This document shows positions 1-6,594 of a stretch of 40,429 nt of DNA, in pieces (position 1 is the first letter of the stretch; every line of letters begins with the position of its first letter). This DNA comes from a virus: IMG/VR virus record IMGVR_UViG_3300010430_000173, positions 1 to 40,429 of that record. One strand, given 5' to 3'. Below the pieces are notes generated by a model that was not told the DNA's origin, did not search any database, and saw nothing but the letters and a program-made list of their open reading frames with translations. A program made the translations under genes and the position numbers.

Positions 1-34
1 AAGGGTATGTGATGGCGCGGCGAAAAGGTTGTGC
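1..34. repeat. Terminal direct repeat, left copy (contig closure overlap)
   Basis: Identical to positions 40396-40429. The repeat lies inside one reading frame that crosses the junction without a break. It is most simply an assembly overlap of a circular or circularly permuted genome rather than a biological terminal repeat. Confidence 0.9.
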
Positions 35-116
35 GCCTTTCGTCTGCCCGCTGGCTGAATGGGTCGCTCTGCACAATGACAAACAACAACCCGTGCCGCT
101 AAGGCCGGTATCATAA
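1..116 (+). CDS. Hypothetical protein, 3' part of the gene that crosses the contig junction
   Basis: This is the C-terminal end of the frame that begins with ATG at 40321. Joined across the 34-base overlap it makes a protein of about 62 residues ending at TAA 114-116. It carries a basic stretch (MARRKG) and two cysteines (GCAP, VCPL) followed by a hydrophilic tail ending in RPVS. The reading phase is identical in both copies of the overlap, which supports the closure. I do not recognise a family. The next gene starts 14 bases after the stop, so it is probably part of the same rightward operon leading into excisionase and integrase. Confidence 0.7.
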   Translation, partial: GYVMARRKGCAPFVCPLAEWVALHNDKQQPVPLRPVS

Positions 117-129
117 CGGAGGGGTGATC

Positions 130-318
130 ATGATGATTAGAGGTATACCCGCTGCACGGTTTCTGCTTGTGACGGTTCTGATTTCGCCGCTTTTGCTGGT
201 TCAGTTTGTCTTGACCTGCCTCGCACGTCTGGGCGGTTGGGCATATGAGGCCGAAGAATGGATACACGGCAAATCCGTGCGGCGGGTCAGGGCAATGCTC
301 GGCCTAGAAACATCCTGA
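130..318 (+). CDS. Small membrane protein
   Basis: About 62 residues. The N-terminal half is one strongly hydrophobic segment (FLLVTVLISPLLLVQFVL) after a short basic start, followed by a polar, arginine-rich tail, so a single-pass inner-membrane protein with a cytoplasmic C-terminus is likely. I chose ATG 130 because a GGAGGGG ribosome site lies at 118-124. A GTG at 124 in the same frame is possible but overlaps that site. It sits immediately upstream of the excisionase and integrase genes in the same direction. Function unknown; phage genes of this kind are sometimes superinfection-exclusion or holin-like proteins, but nothing here decides that. Confidence 0.6.
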   Translation: MMIRGIPAARFLLVTVLISPLLLVQFVLTCLARLGGWAYEAEEWIHGKSVRRVRAMLGLETS

Positions 319-337
319 AATGGGAGGGGCTACCCGG

Positions 338-667
338 ATGTCAGATAGAGCGGTAGTGAAATTCAGTGTGGCTTGGGCAGCCCAACAACCTGCCTTGAAT
401 TGCTGCGAGAAGACCGTGTACCGTCTGATCGACTCTGGCGAACTCGGTTGCATCAGGCGTGAAGGTGCGTCTATCCGTATTCTTCCGCGCCATATCGAAG
501 AATACGAGGCCAGATTCGAATGTCCCGCCCGCGAAAAGAAAAGCCCGAACCCCACCTCATCCGAATTCCTGGGCGGCGCAAGTGGTACGTCTCGTGGACT
601 GAATCCGGCCGCACCAAGATTAAAAGCACAGGCCATGAAGATGAAAGCCTTGCAAACGAATGGCTAG
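338..667 (+). CDS. Excisionase-like helix-turn-helix DNA-binding protein
   Basis: 109 residues. Residues roughly 15-60 read like the excisionase/MerR-type winged helix: CCEKTVYRLIDSGELGCIRR, then RILPRHIEEYEARF, where a recognition helix is followed by the typical hairpin and a closing helix. Such proteins bind attachment-site arms and direct the integrase towards excision. The start at ATG 338 follows a GGGAGGGG site at 322-329. The last 148 bases overlap the start of the integrase gene in another frame, so the C-terminal 50 residues have biased composition and may be dispensable. Tight overlap of a small HTH gene with int is a usual xis-int arrangement. The xis role is inferred from fold and position. 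Confidence 0.7.
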   Translation: MSDRAVVKFSVAWAAQQPALNCCEKTVYRLIDSGELGCIRREGASIRILPRHIEEYEARFECPAREKKSPNPTSSEFLGGASGTSRGLNPAAPRLKAQAMKMKALQTNG

Positions 668-1599
668 ACGGATGGAAAATCGCCATCAACAGCCTGGAAG
701 ACGATCCGAAGATATCGGACATCCTGGATAAATACGTCGACGGTCGGAAAGGCCATGTCATCGATCACGCAAGGCTTAAATGGGGAGCCGAGGCCCTGAA
801 GGCCACGATAGGAAAGAAACGAGCGTCCATGCTCACCGCTGAAGACATCAAGACACACGCCGGCCGCGGCGCGGCGCCAGGGACGATCCGCAAGGAACTC
901 TCCCTGTTGAAGACCGCCGCCAGAGCCGCGAAGGTCGATCTGATCGACTTCACCCTCCCTCCGAAGCCCCCGCCCAGGGATAGGTTCATGACCAAGCAGG
1001 AAGCGGGGCGGTTCTTGAGCGCGTGCAAGCCCTACCACCTTCGCCTTGCGGTCAGGATCTGCCTCGCCACGGGATGCAGGATCGGGGCCGCGCTGGCGCT
1101 TAAATGGGACCAGGTGGATTTCGAAAGGAAGATCATCGACTTCAACGAGCCCGGCAGGCCGATCACGAAGAAACGCCGCGCCGTGGTCCCGGTTGGGAAT
1201 ACCCTGACCGCCCACCTTCAGGACGCGCACGGAATCAAGCAGTCCGATTTCGTGATCGAGTTCCGGGGCAAGCGGGTGATGAAGATCAAGAAGGCGTTCA
1301 ACACGGCCAAGGATCTGGCGAAGCTGAACTGGCTCACCCCGCACCACATGAAGCACACGGCAATTAGCTGGATGGCTGAGAGCGGCTATTCCGTGGATCA
1401 AATATCGGACTTCACCGAGACGGACGCGGAGACGGTGAGAAGGATATATCGGAAGATCAATCCGAACTCGCTGCGAGACATGGCGGATACGATGGATTCG
1501 TTTTTGCCAACGGTGTTCGCAAAAACTATTCCGAAGATGTCCGAAACGGCGGAAACCCGTCCCCGCAAACGGCGGAAAACCGGGAGATGTGTGCAATGA
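520..1599 (+). CDS. int: Tyrosine-family site-specific integrase
   Basis: 359 residues, typical for a phage tyrosine recombinase. N-terminal residues 1-50 form a basic AP2-like arm-binding region (KWYVSWTESGRTKIKSTG), residues about 62-145 a SAM-like core-binding domain, and 155-325 the catalytic domain. Visible catalytic residues are Arg187 (ATGCRIGAAL), beta-hairpin lysines 217/218 (ITKKRRAVVP), His275 with Lys278 (PHHMKHTAISW), and nucleophile Tyr310 (RRIYRKI). The second conserved arginine is Lys278, and the usual LGH box reads SDFTET, features I associate with an alphaproteobacterial integrase branch. The gene overlaps the excisionase gene and is followed at once by attP, as expected for a tRNA-targeting phage. 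Confidence 0.95.
   Translation: MSRPRKEKPEPHLIRIPGRRKWYVSWTESGRTKIKSTGHEDESLANEWLDGWKIAINSLEDDPKISDILDKYVDGRKGHVIDHARLKWGAEALKATIGKKRASMLTAEDIKTHAGRGAAPGTIRKELSLLKTAARAAKVDLIDFTLPPKPPPRDRFMTKQEAGRFLSACKPYHLRLAVRICLATGCRIGAALALKWDQVDFERKIIDFNEPGRPITKKRRAVVPVGNTLTAHLQDAHGIKQSDFVIEFRGKRVMKIKKAFNTAKDLAKLNWLTPHHMKHTAISWMAESGYSVDQISDFTETDAETVRRIYRKINPNSLRDMADTMDSFLPTVFAKTIPKMSETAETRPRKRRKTGRCVQ
1505..1526. repeat. Inverted repeat arm, left (possible integrase arm site)
   Basis: These 22 bases, inside the 3' end of int, are the exact reverse complement of 1711-1732. The pair flanks the tRNA-derived attP core almost symmetrically. Tyrosine integrases and Xis bind repeated arm sites on both sides of the core, so a role as P and P' arm sites is a reasonable inference. 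It could instead be a long-range stem in the int mRNA. Confidence 0.6.
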
Positions 1600-1624
1600 T
1601 TTCAACACGATACATGCACGGGAA

Positions 1625-1674
1625 CTGTCTTCGGGAGGCAGGGGCCGCAAGTTCGAATCTTGCCACTCCGACCA
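1625..1674 (+). other. attP: attP core: 3' half of tRNA-Pro(CGG)
   Basis: The 50 bases fold as the 3' half of a tRNA. The anticodon stem is CTGTC/GGCAG around loop TTCGGGA (anticodon CGG), followed by a five-base variable region, a T-arm GCAAG-TTCGAAT-CTTGC, then CACTCCG, discriminator A and CCA. An acceptor 3' strand ending in G72 demands C1, a hallmark of bacterial tRNA-Pro. No D-arm or 5' acceptor precedes it, so it is not a complete tRNA gene. It lies 25 bases after the integrase stop. Integration would rebuild an intact host tRNA-Pro. Positions 1600-1872 hold no gene: only this core, the right inverted-repeat arm, and the leader of the next gene. Confidence 0.87.
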
Positions 1675-1710
1675 GCAAAATCAACGCCTTAGACATTCCC
1701 CACAAAATCG

Positions 1711-1732
1711 GTTTTTGCGAACACCGTTGGCA
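1711..1732. repeat. Inverted repeat arm, right (possible integrase arm site)
   Basis: Exact 22-base inverted match to 1505-1526, located 37 bases after the end of the tRNA-like attP core. Similarity decays immediately outside the 22 bases. Confidence 0.6.
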
Positions 1733-1872
1733 GAAACCCTTCGTGTTGCGCTGCGAGCACCGGATTAGAAGTCCGAACGCTTCCGCAGAACTGCGCCAGT
1801 TTTCCGATTTTCACACACCTAAACCACCCAAGGAAACCTGCGGCTTACAGAAGCCCAGTTGGAAAGGAATGG

Positions 1873-2526
1873 ATGATGACCGTTAAGCCAATCCTGTTCA
1901 GTGCGCCGATGGTACGCGCGATGCTGGAAGGCCGGAAAAGCATGACACGGCGGGTGTTGAAGCCGCAACCGGGCGACTTGGACCAAGTAGGCTTCTCCGG
2001 CAGTGGCGAATGGTATGTGACCGCTTCCGATGGTTCGCACATGACTGAATTGCATGTACCCCACGCCCCCGGCGACCTGCTGTATGTGCGGGAAACGTGG
2101 CGCACGCTGAACCGCTTCAACTCGTGGCCTATCCCCGAAAAGGCGTGGGTTGCCTACGAGGTGGATGAAAACAAGGGCGACGCGCGACCTCTGCCACTCG
2201 GTCGCATGGGAAGGCTGCGCCCCTCCCTCCACATGCCCCGGTGGGCTAGCCGCCTCACGCTGGAAGTAACTGAGGTCCGCGTCGAGCGGGTGCAGGATAT
2301 CACTCTGGATGATATCTATGACGAGGGGATTTTTACCCCAATCGACAACACGAAAGACCCGGCCCAGCGCGCCTATGCTGACCGTCGGGCATTCATCGAC
2401 CTTTGGAACTCCCTGAACGCAAAGCGCGGCTTCGGCTGGGATGCCAACCCGTGGGTGTCTGTGACCATCTTCAAGGTTCACAAGCAAAACGTGGATGTGC
2501 TGCTGAACGAGCAGGCAGCCGCCTAA
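1873..2526 (+). CDS. ASCH/PUA-like domain protein
   Basis: 217 residues. The start (KPILFSAPMVRAMLEGRKSM followed by TRRVLKPQP) is the characteristic opening of phage ASCH-domain proteins, and the middle PGDLLYVRETW plus a late WSxxN-type stretch (LWNSLNAKRG) fit the same family. ASCH proteins have a PUA-like beta-barrel that is thought to bind RNA or nucleotides; related phage copies are often filed as hypothetical or morphogenetic proteins. No catalytic residue can be named with certainty. The start at 1873 follows GGAAAGGA at 1861-1868; ATG 1876 is an in-frame alternative. It is the first gene beyond attP, so in the prophage it would sit next to one attachment end. Confidence 0.75.
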   Translation: MMTVKPILFSAPMVRAMLEGRKSMTRRVLKPQPGDLDQVGFSGSGEWYVTASDGSHMTELHVPHAPGDLLYVRETWRTLNRFNSWPIPEKAWVAYEVDENKGDARPLPLGRMGRLRPSLHMPRWASRLTLEVTEVRVERVQDITLDDIYDEGIFTPIDNTKDPAQRAYADRRAFIDLWNSLNAKRGFGWDANPWVSVTIFKVHKQNVDVLLNEQAAA

Positions 2527-2553
2527 CCCCGTTAACGCTCTAGGAGACCCCCG

Positions 2554-2820
2554 ATGGACCGCAATGAAGTGATCGAGATAATTGCGAGGGGTATGGATGC
2601 CCGTGAAGACGACCATTGTCTGTCGTCGGCAGAACTGGCCACCGCCGCCCTCACCGCTCTGGAATCCGCTGGGCTGGCTATCGTGCCGGTGGAGGCTACG
2701 TCGGCCATGATTGCGGCGGGAAACATAAGCGATCCGCTTGGATGCGATGTAGATGATGGACAAATACCAGAGATCTACCGCGCGATCTACCGCGCCATGA
2801 TATCTGCGGCCAAGGAGTGA
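2554..2820 (+). CDS. Conserved small phage protein of unknown function
   Basis: 88 residues, acidic. It starts with an amphipathic helix (NEVIEIIARGMDA), then an alanine-rich helix (ELATAALTALESAGLAIVP), and ends with IYRAMISAA. This helix - AGLAIVPVEAT - IYRAMI pattern occurs in many small tailed-phage proteins of unknown role. Start ATG 2554 has a clear TAGGAG site upstream. It lies 27 bases after the ASCH gene and three bases before the next gene, so the three are surely co-transcribed. Confidence 0.75.
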   Translation: MDRNEVIEIIARGMDAREDDHCLSSAELATAALTALESAGLAIVPVEATSAMIAAGNISDPLGCDVDDGQIPEIYRAIYRAMISAAKE

Positions 2821-2823
2821 GGG

Positions 2824-3033
2824 ATGGCCTGCAAGCACTGCCTGCACTATCGGCCCTGGGCAAACGGGGAAAGCGGACAATGCGCCTATGACCCTCCGCC
2901 GGTCGTGCGCAACCTCGCATTGGCCCAGATCGCAGACAACGACGCCCTGCTGGAAAGGTTCCGCCGGATGTTGCAGGGGCCGCACAAGGTCATGCCGGAT
3001 TATCACTGTTCGGAATTCGTGGCCCGCAACTAG
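2824..3033 (+). CDS. Small cysteine-rich hypothetical protein
   Basis: 69 residues with cysteines at 3, 6, 20 and about 63 (ACKHCLHY, QCAYDP, HCSEF). This spacing could bind one zinc ion. The middle is a helix (LALAQIADNDALLERFRRML). The start overlaps the preceding operon closely (stop at 2820, GTGAGGG then ATG 2824). No family is recognised with confidence. Confidence 0.7.
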   Translation: MACKHCLHYRPWANGESGQCAYDPPPVVRNLALAQIADNDALLERFRRMLQGPHKVMPDYHCSEFVARN

Positions 3034-3079
3034 GTCACTGACATAAACCGCTGATCCCGCTTTAGCTTCACCGCCTATC

Positions 3080-3275
3080 GTGGTATAAGGGGGTGCGGCG
3101 CGGCGGCGCTGAAAGTGGAAGCCCTTCCAGGGCCGGAGACCGGCGCAGAGCCGGGCTGTGATGGCTACGGTGAGAATCCAACTGGATGCGGGAGGCAATC
3201 GGGTGATGCCGATTCCGAAAGGTGATGACCTCTGAGCCGGAGTAACGCCCGGCCCGCGCCAACAGTTCAACCCGT
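3080..3275 (+). ncRNA. Candidate structured RNA / leader, gene-free
   Basis: Between the stop at 3033 and ATG 3356 I see no convincing reading frame. I see consecutive short perfect hairpins: GCCGG-AGA-CCGGC at 3132-3144, ATCC-AACT-GGAT around 3177-3188, AATCGG-GTGATG-CCGATT at 3197-3214, and AGGT-GATG-ACCT near 3220-3231. GC content and stem density exceed the neighbouring genes. Parts (GGTGAGAATCC, GCGGGAGGCA) recall a cobalamin riboswitch core, but the required boxes are absent. It may be a phage ncRNA or mRNA leader; I cannot assign a family. Confidence 0.35.
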
Positions 3276-3315
3276 GCTGCGGCACCTGATCAATGTACGT
3301 AGGCGGGCAATGGAG

Positions 3316-3340
3316 CGGGAGGTTTCGGCCTCCCGTTTCC
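3316..3340 (+). terminator. Terminator-like hairpin before a small gene
   Basis: Perfect seven-base stem CGGGAGG / CCTCCCG with loop TTTCGG, followed by TTTCC. It sits just before the ribosome site (TAGGAGAGAG) of the next gene. The T-run is short, so it may be a weak terminator, an attenuator, or an mRNA-stabilising element. Confidence 0.4.
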
Positions 3341-3355
3341 ATAGGAGAGAGAACA

Positions 3356-3586
3356 ATGTTTGGCCTGTTTGAATCCCCGCATGCTGCGCAAGAGGCGGCG
3401 CGGCAACATGACCATTGCGCACAACTACGCCAACAGCAAATGGAAATGGCCGCGACCAGAGAACGCCTCACGAAGGAGTATGGATTGACCGAAGCGGACG
3501 CGGGGGCGAGAGCAATGCTCCGTGTATGGCCGAACGGTCAGGAAGACCTGATCATCGACTTCAAGGTTGTTCACTCCACGCGTTGA
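3356..3586 (+). CDS. Small hypothetical protein
   Basis: 76 residues, starting MFGLFESPHAAQEAARQHDH. It is helical and charged in its first two thirds (QLRQQQMEMAATRERLTKEY) with a beta-like end (DLIIDFKVVHST). I chose ATG 3356 because GGAGAGAG lies seven bases upstream; a longer frame from 3293 would read through the hairpin region. It is the last plus-strand gene before the convergent lysis cassette. No family recognised. Confidence 0.65.
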   Translation: MFGLFESPHAAQEAARQHDHCAQLRQQQMEMAATRERLTKEYGLTEADAGARAMLRVWPNGQEDLIIDFKVVHSTR

Positions 3587-3625
3587 CGGGTGTAAACGGC
3601 TACCTAGACCGCCCCTGTAGATTCT

Positions 3626-4147
3626 CTACCGCCCCGCCATCTTCGCCGCAATGATATCGTTCTTCTTCGCGGAACCGGCAGACGATCCGAAGTAGTACGC
3701 CCCGATCTGCGTGACCAGCGTCCCGAGCGCCCCCAGCATGACGTTTAAGGGGGCCTCTGCCGTTGCTGGGACAAGCACGAAGGCCATGATGCCCAGAACG
3801 CCGAAGAAGCCCACAAGCGCCGCAAGGGCGATAATCGCGGGCATGGGGTCGTTGGTCTTCACCTGCCGTTCTCTGGCGCTGGATCTGTCGTCGTTGGCGA
3901 GCTTGATCTCGTCTAGGTCCAGTTCCTTCATTTTGACCGCGAACGCCTGATCTGCCTCCTTCAGCTTCAGCAGGGTTTCCGGGGTAGCGGTTTGGAGCGC
4001 GGCGGCAATTTCATCCTCGCCCGCGCCCTCATTCCCGAGAACAACGCCCGCGATGGTCCTAGCCGCCATTCCGCCGAGCGGCCCGCCCAGTGCGGTGCCG
4101 AGAACAGGGGCGACCGTTCGGACGATGGATTTCCAGTCAAAAGCCAT
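3626..4147 (-). CDS. Holin, GTA 3TM type
   Basis: 173 residues. It opens with DWKSIVRTVAPVLGTALGGP, then a helical DEIAAALQTATPETLLKLKEAD segment, a charged DRSSARERQVKTNDP linker, and two hydrophobic segments (IIALAALVGFFGVLGIMAFVL; LNVMLGALGTLVTQIGAYYF). This order matches the GTA_holin_3TM family, which makes inner-membrane pores so that endolysin reaches the cell wall. The start at 4147 was chosen because the upstream endolysin gene ends at 4149 and the conserved N-terminus begins there. Holin directly behind endolysin is the expected lysis pairing. Confidence 0.85.
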   Translation of the reverse strand: MAFDWKSIVRTVAPVLGTALGGPLGGMAARTIAGVVLGNEGAGEDEIAAALQTATPETLLKLKEADQAFAVKMKELDLDEIKLANDDRSSARERQVKTNDPMPAIIALAALVGFFGVLGIMAFVLVPATAEAPLNVMLGALGTLVTQIGAYYFGSSAGSAKKNDIIAAKMAGR

Positions 4148-4148
4148 T

Positions 4149-4559
4149 TTAAGCCTCTCTGATGAGTTTGGCGATGCGGCGGGACCGATCCCCCACCTGA
4201 TGCGACCAGCGGCTATCCAGCGCCTCCCTGGCGGCTGTTTCAAAGTCGTCTTTCTCAAGGGCCAGAAGCATCCGCTTGAATTGCGACAGGCGAGGCCATC
4301 CCATGTTGAAAAGCATGTTGGCCACGGCGCGTTGGACGGGTTCGGGCTTTTCGAAGATCCAGGGGATTTGATAGGCCATTTCGTCCATGACGTTGGTGAT
4401 ATCGTTTTGAAGGAGGATCAGGACTTCCTGTTCAGTCAATCCGACGTCATCCAAATTTCGTCCAACACCTATCGTGGTCTTGCCCACCGTGTCGGTGTAG
4501 GGGTGCAGCTTCATGCCCTCGTCGCGGACAAGGTCGGTTTTAAGCAGTCCGATTTCCAT
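4149..4559 (-). CDS. Endolysin, T4-type lysozyme (glycoside hydrolase family 24)
   Basis: 136 residues. The catalytic signature is complete: Glu14 (RDEGMKLHPY), Asp23 (YTDTVGKTTIGVGRN) and Thr29, with the Asp-Thr distance of six as in T4 lysozyme. The rest follows the muramidase fold, with RAVANMLFNMGWPRLSQFKRML and a final RRIAKLI helix. It cleaves the N-acetylmuramic acid to N-acetylglucosamine bond of peptidoglycan. No signal peptide is visible, so export depends on the holin encoded immediately downstream. Its first 20 bases overlap the end of the preceding small gene. Confidence 0.93.
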   Translation of the reverse strand: MEIGLLKTDLVRDEGMKLHPYTDTVGKTTIGVGRNLDDVGLTEQEVLILLQNDITNVMDEMAYQIPWIFEKPEPVQRAVANMLFNMGWPRLSQFKRMLLALEKDDFETAAREALDSRWSHQVGDRSRRIAKLIREA

Positions 4560-4743
4560 CTCGCACCTCCCTCGCCACGCGGCGGAAGCTATCCGCGAAT
4601 TGGTCTAGTTGATCGGGCGTCATCTCTGCCTCGAAATAAGTTGGGGTTCTGTCGTGATGCTCTGAGAAGCAAACGACGATTTGAGCGCCTTCACCGTCGG
4701 GATGAGGGCGGGGGATCAGATAGAACTTGTTAGGGATGCTCAC
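4540..4743 (-). CDS. Small hypothetical protein in lysis cassette
   Basis: 67 residues with a beta-rich first half (KFYLIPRPHPDG, QIVVCFSEHHD) and a helical end (MTPDQLDQFADSFRRVAREV). The GTG start at 4743 is preceded by GGAGG and overlaps the stop of the 26-codon frame upstream by GTGA, which suggests translational coupling. It overlaps the endolysin start by 20 bases. The gene order hints at a lysis-related or virion role, but no spanin signature (lipobox or signal anchor) is present. Confidence 0.65.
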   Translation of the reverse strand: MSIPNKFYLIPRPHPDGEGAQIVVCFSEHHDRTPTYFEAEMTPDQLDQFADSFRRVAREVRDGNRTA

Positions 4744-4820
4744 GCGGCCTCCAGCATTGCGGGGTTTACGATATGGCGGGCGACCTCCCCGAACGTCTCA
4801 TGCAGAACGATGGCCTTCAT
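4740..4820 (-). CDS. Very short coupled reading frame (26 codons)
   Basis: Reads MKAIVLHETFGEVARHI and ends in a short alanine-rich tail. A GGGAGAG site lies five bases before ATG 4820, and its TGA overlaps the GTG of the next gene as GTGA. Both signals match the packing used throughout this operon, so it is probably translated. It could be a leader peptide for the following gene. No homologue known to me. Confidence 0.45.
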   Translation of the reverse strand: MKAIVLHETFGEVARHIVNPAMLEAA

Positions 4821-4844
4821 GTCTCTCCCAGACCTATACCCGTG

Positions 4845-5909
4845 CTAGGCTGCGTATGCGTCCACAGGAGGGAGAATGCGGAAGGATTCCCACTTGCACC
4901 CGTGGAAGTCTTTCGCCTGGTCGTGATGGACATGTCCGGTCCAGATGTATCGATGGTCGGACGCGGCCCACATGTCTTGACGGTCGGTCGCCATTATCAG
5001 AGGGATGTCGGCTGGCTTCTTCAGCTTGTCGCCGTGGGTGGTCGCGATCATGCAGCGACCGAAATGAAAATAGTGGATGTTGCGGGGGGACGTATCGATT
5101 GTTACGCGGGGTTCGTCCTCGTATACGGCGTTGAGGAGTTCGGCCAGCCACGGCGTGCCGGATATGTCGTGGTTCCCGACCTCAACGATAACATTGACGT
5201 GTTGGTGCTTCTCAAGCGCCCGCTTTATCATGAAGCGAGCGGTCTTGATCGCGGCCCGGATCATCCTTTGATACCGGGAATCGCTGTCCAACTGGTGTTT
5301 CGATGTCGGAGTAACGGACTCCATTGAATCGTAATGCAGGAAGTCCCCAAGGGTGACGATCAGCGCGCGTTCACTCGCCGGGGAAATAGAGACCAGATGA
5401 TCCATCGCGCCGGTCAAAAGCTGTTCACCGATGGAGATGTTGTAGTCCGCGCCCGTCTCTTCATGCCAACTCAGCATGCCAAAATGATGGTCACCAACCG
5501 GGTACGCGGTTAATAAACTGGACGTTCCTTGCTTGGGAGGCTTGACCGGCTTGTACCGTGGGAGGTCTTCCTTCAGGGCCTCGACGGTTTCGCGCATTAG
5601 ATCCGCTAGAGACTCCTTGTCTCTTTCGGTCTTGACCCACTGCACGCCGCCGTCAGGCATGGGGTAGAGGGTGGATGTCCCCTTGACTGAAAAGCCTGGG
5701 GCCGCCCGATGGGTCATATCGTAGGCGGGCGCATACCCGGACTGAGCGGCCTTCCTCTCGATCATCCGCACGGCCTTACCGACATTGGCCGAGTCTACAC
5801 CAAGAGCCTTTGCCGCAAGCCGCTCGCTGCCGTGTTCAAAGAGCGCCTCGTAATACTCCCACTGCCGGGGAGTCGCGAACTGCTCAAGGTTCGCGTCGAA
5901 GGTGCGCAT
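4845..5909 (-). CDS. Calcineurin-like metallophosphoesterase with N-terminal HTH
   Basis: 354 residues. Residues 10-52 look like a helix-turn-helix (TPRQWEYYEALFEHGSERLA, then GVDSANVGKAVRMIERKA). The C-terminal domain holds every metallophosphoesterase motif in order: D140-x-H142 (VGDHHFG), G188-D189 (TLGDFLH), G245-NHD 246-248, H292 (THGDK), and G325-H-x-H328 (WTGHVHH), so two metal ions can be bound. The substrate could be a nucleic acid or nucleotide. Related HTH-phosphoesterase proteins occur in several tailed phages, without a settled function as far as I know. The start directly follows the upstream TAA (TAAATG). Confidence 0.88.
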   Translation of the reverse strand: MRTFDANLEQFATPRQWEYYEALFEHGSERLAAKALGVDSANVGKAVRMIERKAAQSGYAPAYDMTHRAAPGFSVKGTSTLYPMPDGGVQWVKTERDKESLADLMRETVEALKEDLPRYKPVKPPKQGTSSLLTAYPVGDHHFGMLSWHEETGADYNISIGEQLLTGAMDHLVSISPASERALIVTLGDFLHYDSMESVTPTSKHQLDSDSRYQRMIRAAIKTARFMIKRALEKHQHVNVIVEVGNHDISGTPWLAELLNAVYEDEPRVTIDTSPRNIHYFHFGRCMIATTHGDKLKKPADIPLIMATDRQDMWAASDHRYIWTGHVHHDQAKDFHGCKWESFRILPPVDAYAA

Positions 5910-6260
5910 TTACGATTGCCCCTTCGCGGCCTCCCGTAAGATGCCCTCCACCGCGGAATGAGGCATAGGTCCGGGGGATGAGAAGCAATCTCCTATGTGA
6001 AGGACCAGAAGCGCCGCCCTGGAATCGTAGTAAACAACCACCCGATCCGCCTTCCAGTCGGTCTTCGGCTCCATGTCGTTAATCATGGCCGTGACTGCGG
6101 AGGCGTTCGGTTCGGGAACCTCGAAACTGGACGTGATGTTGCGCTGATTCAGAAACCCGATGAGCGTTTCGACCGGGCCGGTGCCTGCGCCGCATTTATC
6201 GGCAAGGGCGGGAGAGGACATAAAAAAAGCGGCAATCAATGCCGCGATCAGGATACGCAT
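5910..6260 (-). CDS. Exported (signal-peptide) small protein
   Basis: 116 residues. Residues 1-20 are a textbook Sec signal peptide (MRILIAALIAAFFMSSPALA) with cleavage expected before DKCGAG. The mature part, about 96 residues, has two cysteines (near 23 and 91) that could form a disulfide in the periplasm. There is no lipobox cysteine directly at the cleavage site, so it is not a classical outer-membrane spanin. It sits inside the lysis and tail-proximal operon; a role in lysis, superinfection exclusion or envelope modification is possible but unproven. Confidence 0.75.
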   Translation of the reverse strand: MRILIAALIAAFFMSSPALADKCGAGTGPVETLIGFLNQRNITSSFEVPEPNASAVTAMINDMEPKTDWKADRVVVYYDSRAALLVLHIGDCFSSPGPMPHSAVEGILREAAKGQS

Positions 6261-6270
6261 GGGATGTCTC

Positions 6271-6594
6271 CTATGTTAGAAACTTGTCGTACATCTTCGC
6301 CGCGACAATCCCTGCTCCGCTGCCGATCAGCCCGACCACGGCGATCACGCCGAGCCCACGGTTTTTCAGCGCTTTGTAATCATCGACGACAGGCCGCAAT
6401 TCGTTGGCTATCGCGTCTTTGTTTTGATTGGCTTGCCGAACCGCTTCCTTCGCAACCCCGCCGATCTCGTGCATGTCCTTCCGTTGCTGGTCCAACTTGA
6501 CGAACAGCGCCCGCAACTGACGAAGGACTTCATCCGTGCTGGCTTCCAGCTTCCCGAGGCGGTTGTAGACATCGTTAAGATCGTGGCCGCTCAT
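6271..6594 (-). CDS. Coiled-coil protein with C-terminal membrane segment
   Basis: 107 residues. Residues 5-65 form a long amphipathic helix (DVYNRLGKLEASTDEVLRQL, then VKLDQQRKDM). After a linker comes one hydrophobic segment (GLGVIAVVGLIGSGAGIVAA) and a short KMYDKFLT tail. This is the layout of small phage holin-like or DUF1515-type proteins found in alphaproteobacterial phages. The ATG overlaps the stop of a 14-codon frame (ATGA). Topology is probably N-in. It may be a second holin or antiholin next to the GTA-type holin; that is inference. Confidence 0.7.
   Translation of the reverse strand: MSGHDLNDVYNRLGKLEASTDEVLRQLRALFVKLDQQRKDMHEIGGVAKEAVRQANQNKDAIANELRPVVDDYKALKNRGLGVIAVVGLIGSGAGIVAAKMYDKFLT

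Noticed and set aside
3165-3200. Resemblance to a cobalamin riboswitch core
   Set aside because: Only two short matches are present; the defining boxes and pairing are missing and the downstream gene has no link to cobalamin.
1819-3471. Long minus-strand frame opposite the ASCH and small genes
   Set aside because: It runs opposite to four genes with good starts, has no ribosome site, and its composition (many Arg, His, Pro) is that of a shadow frame.
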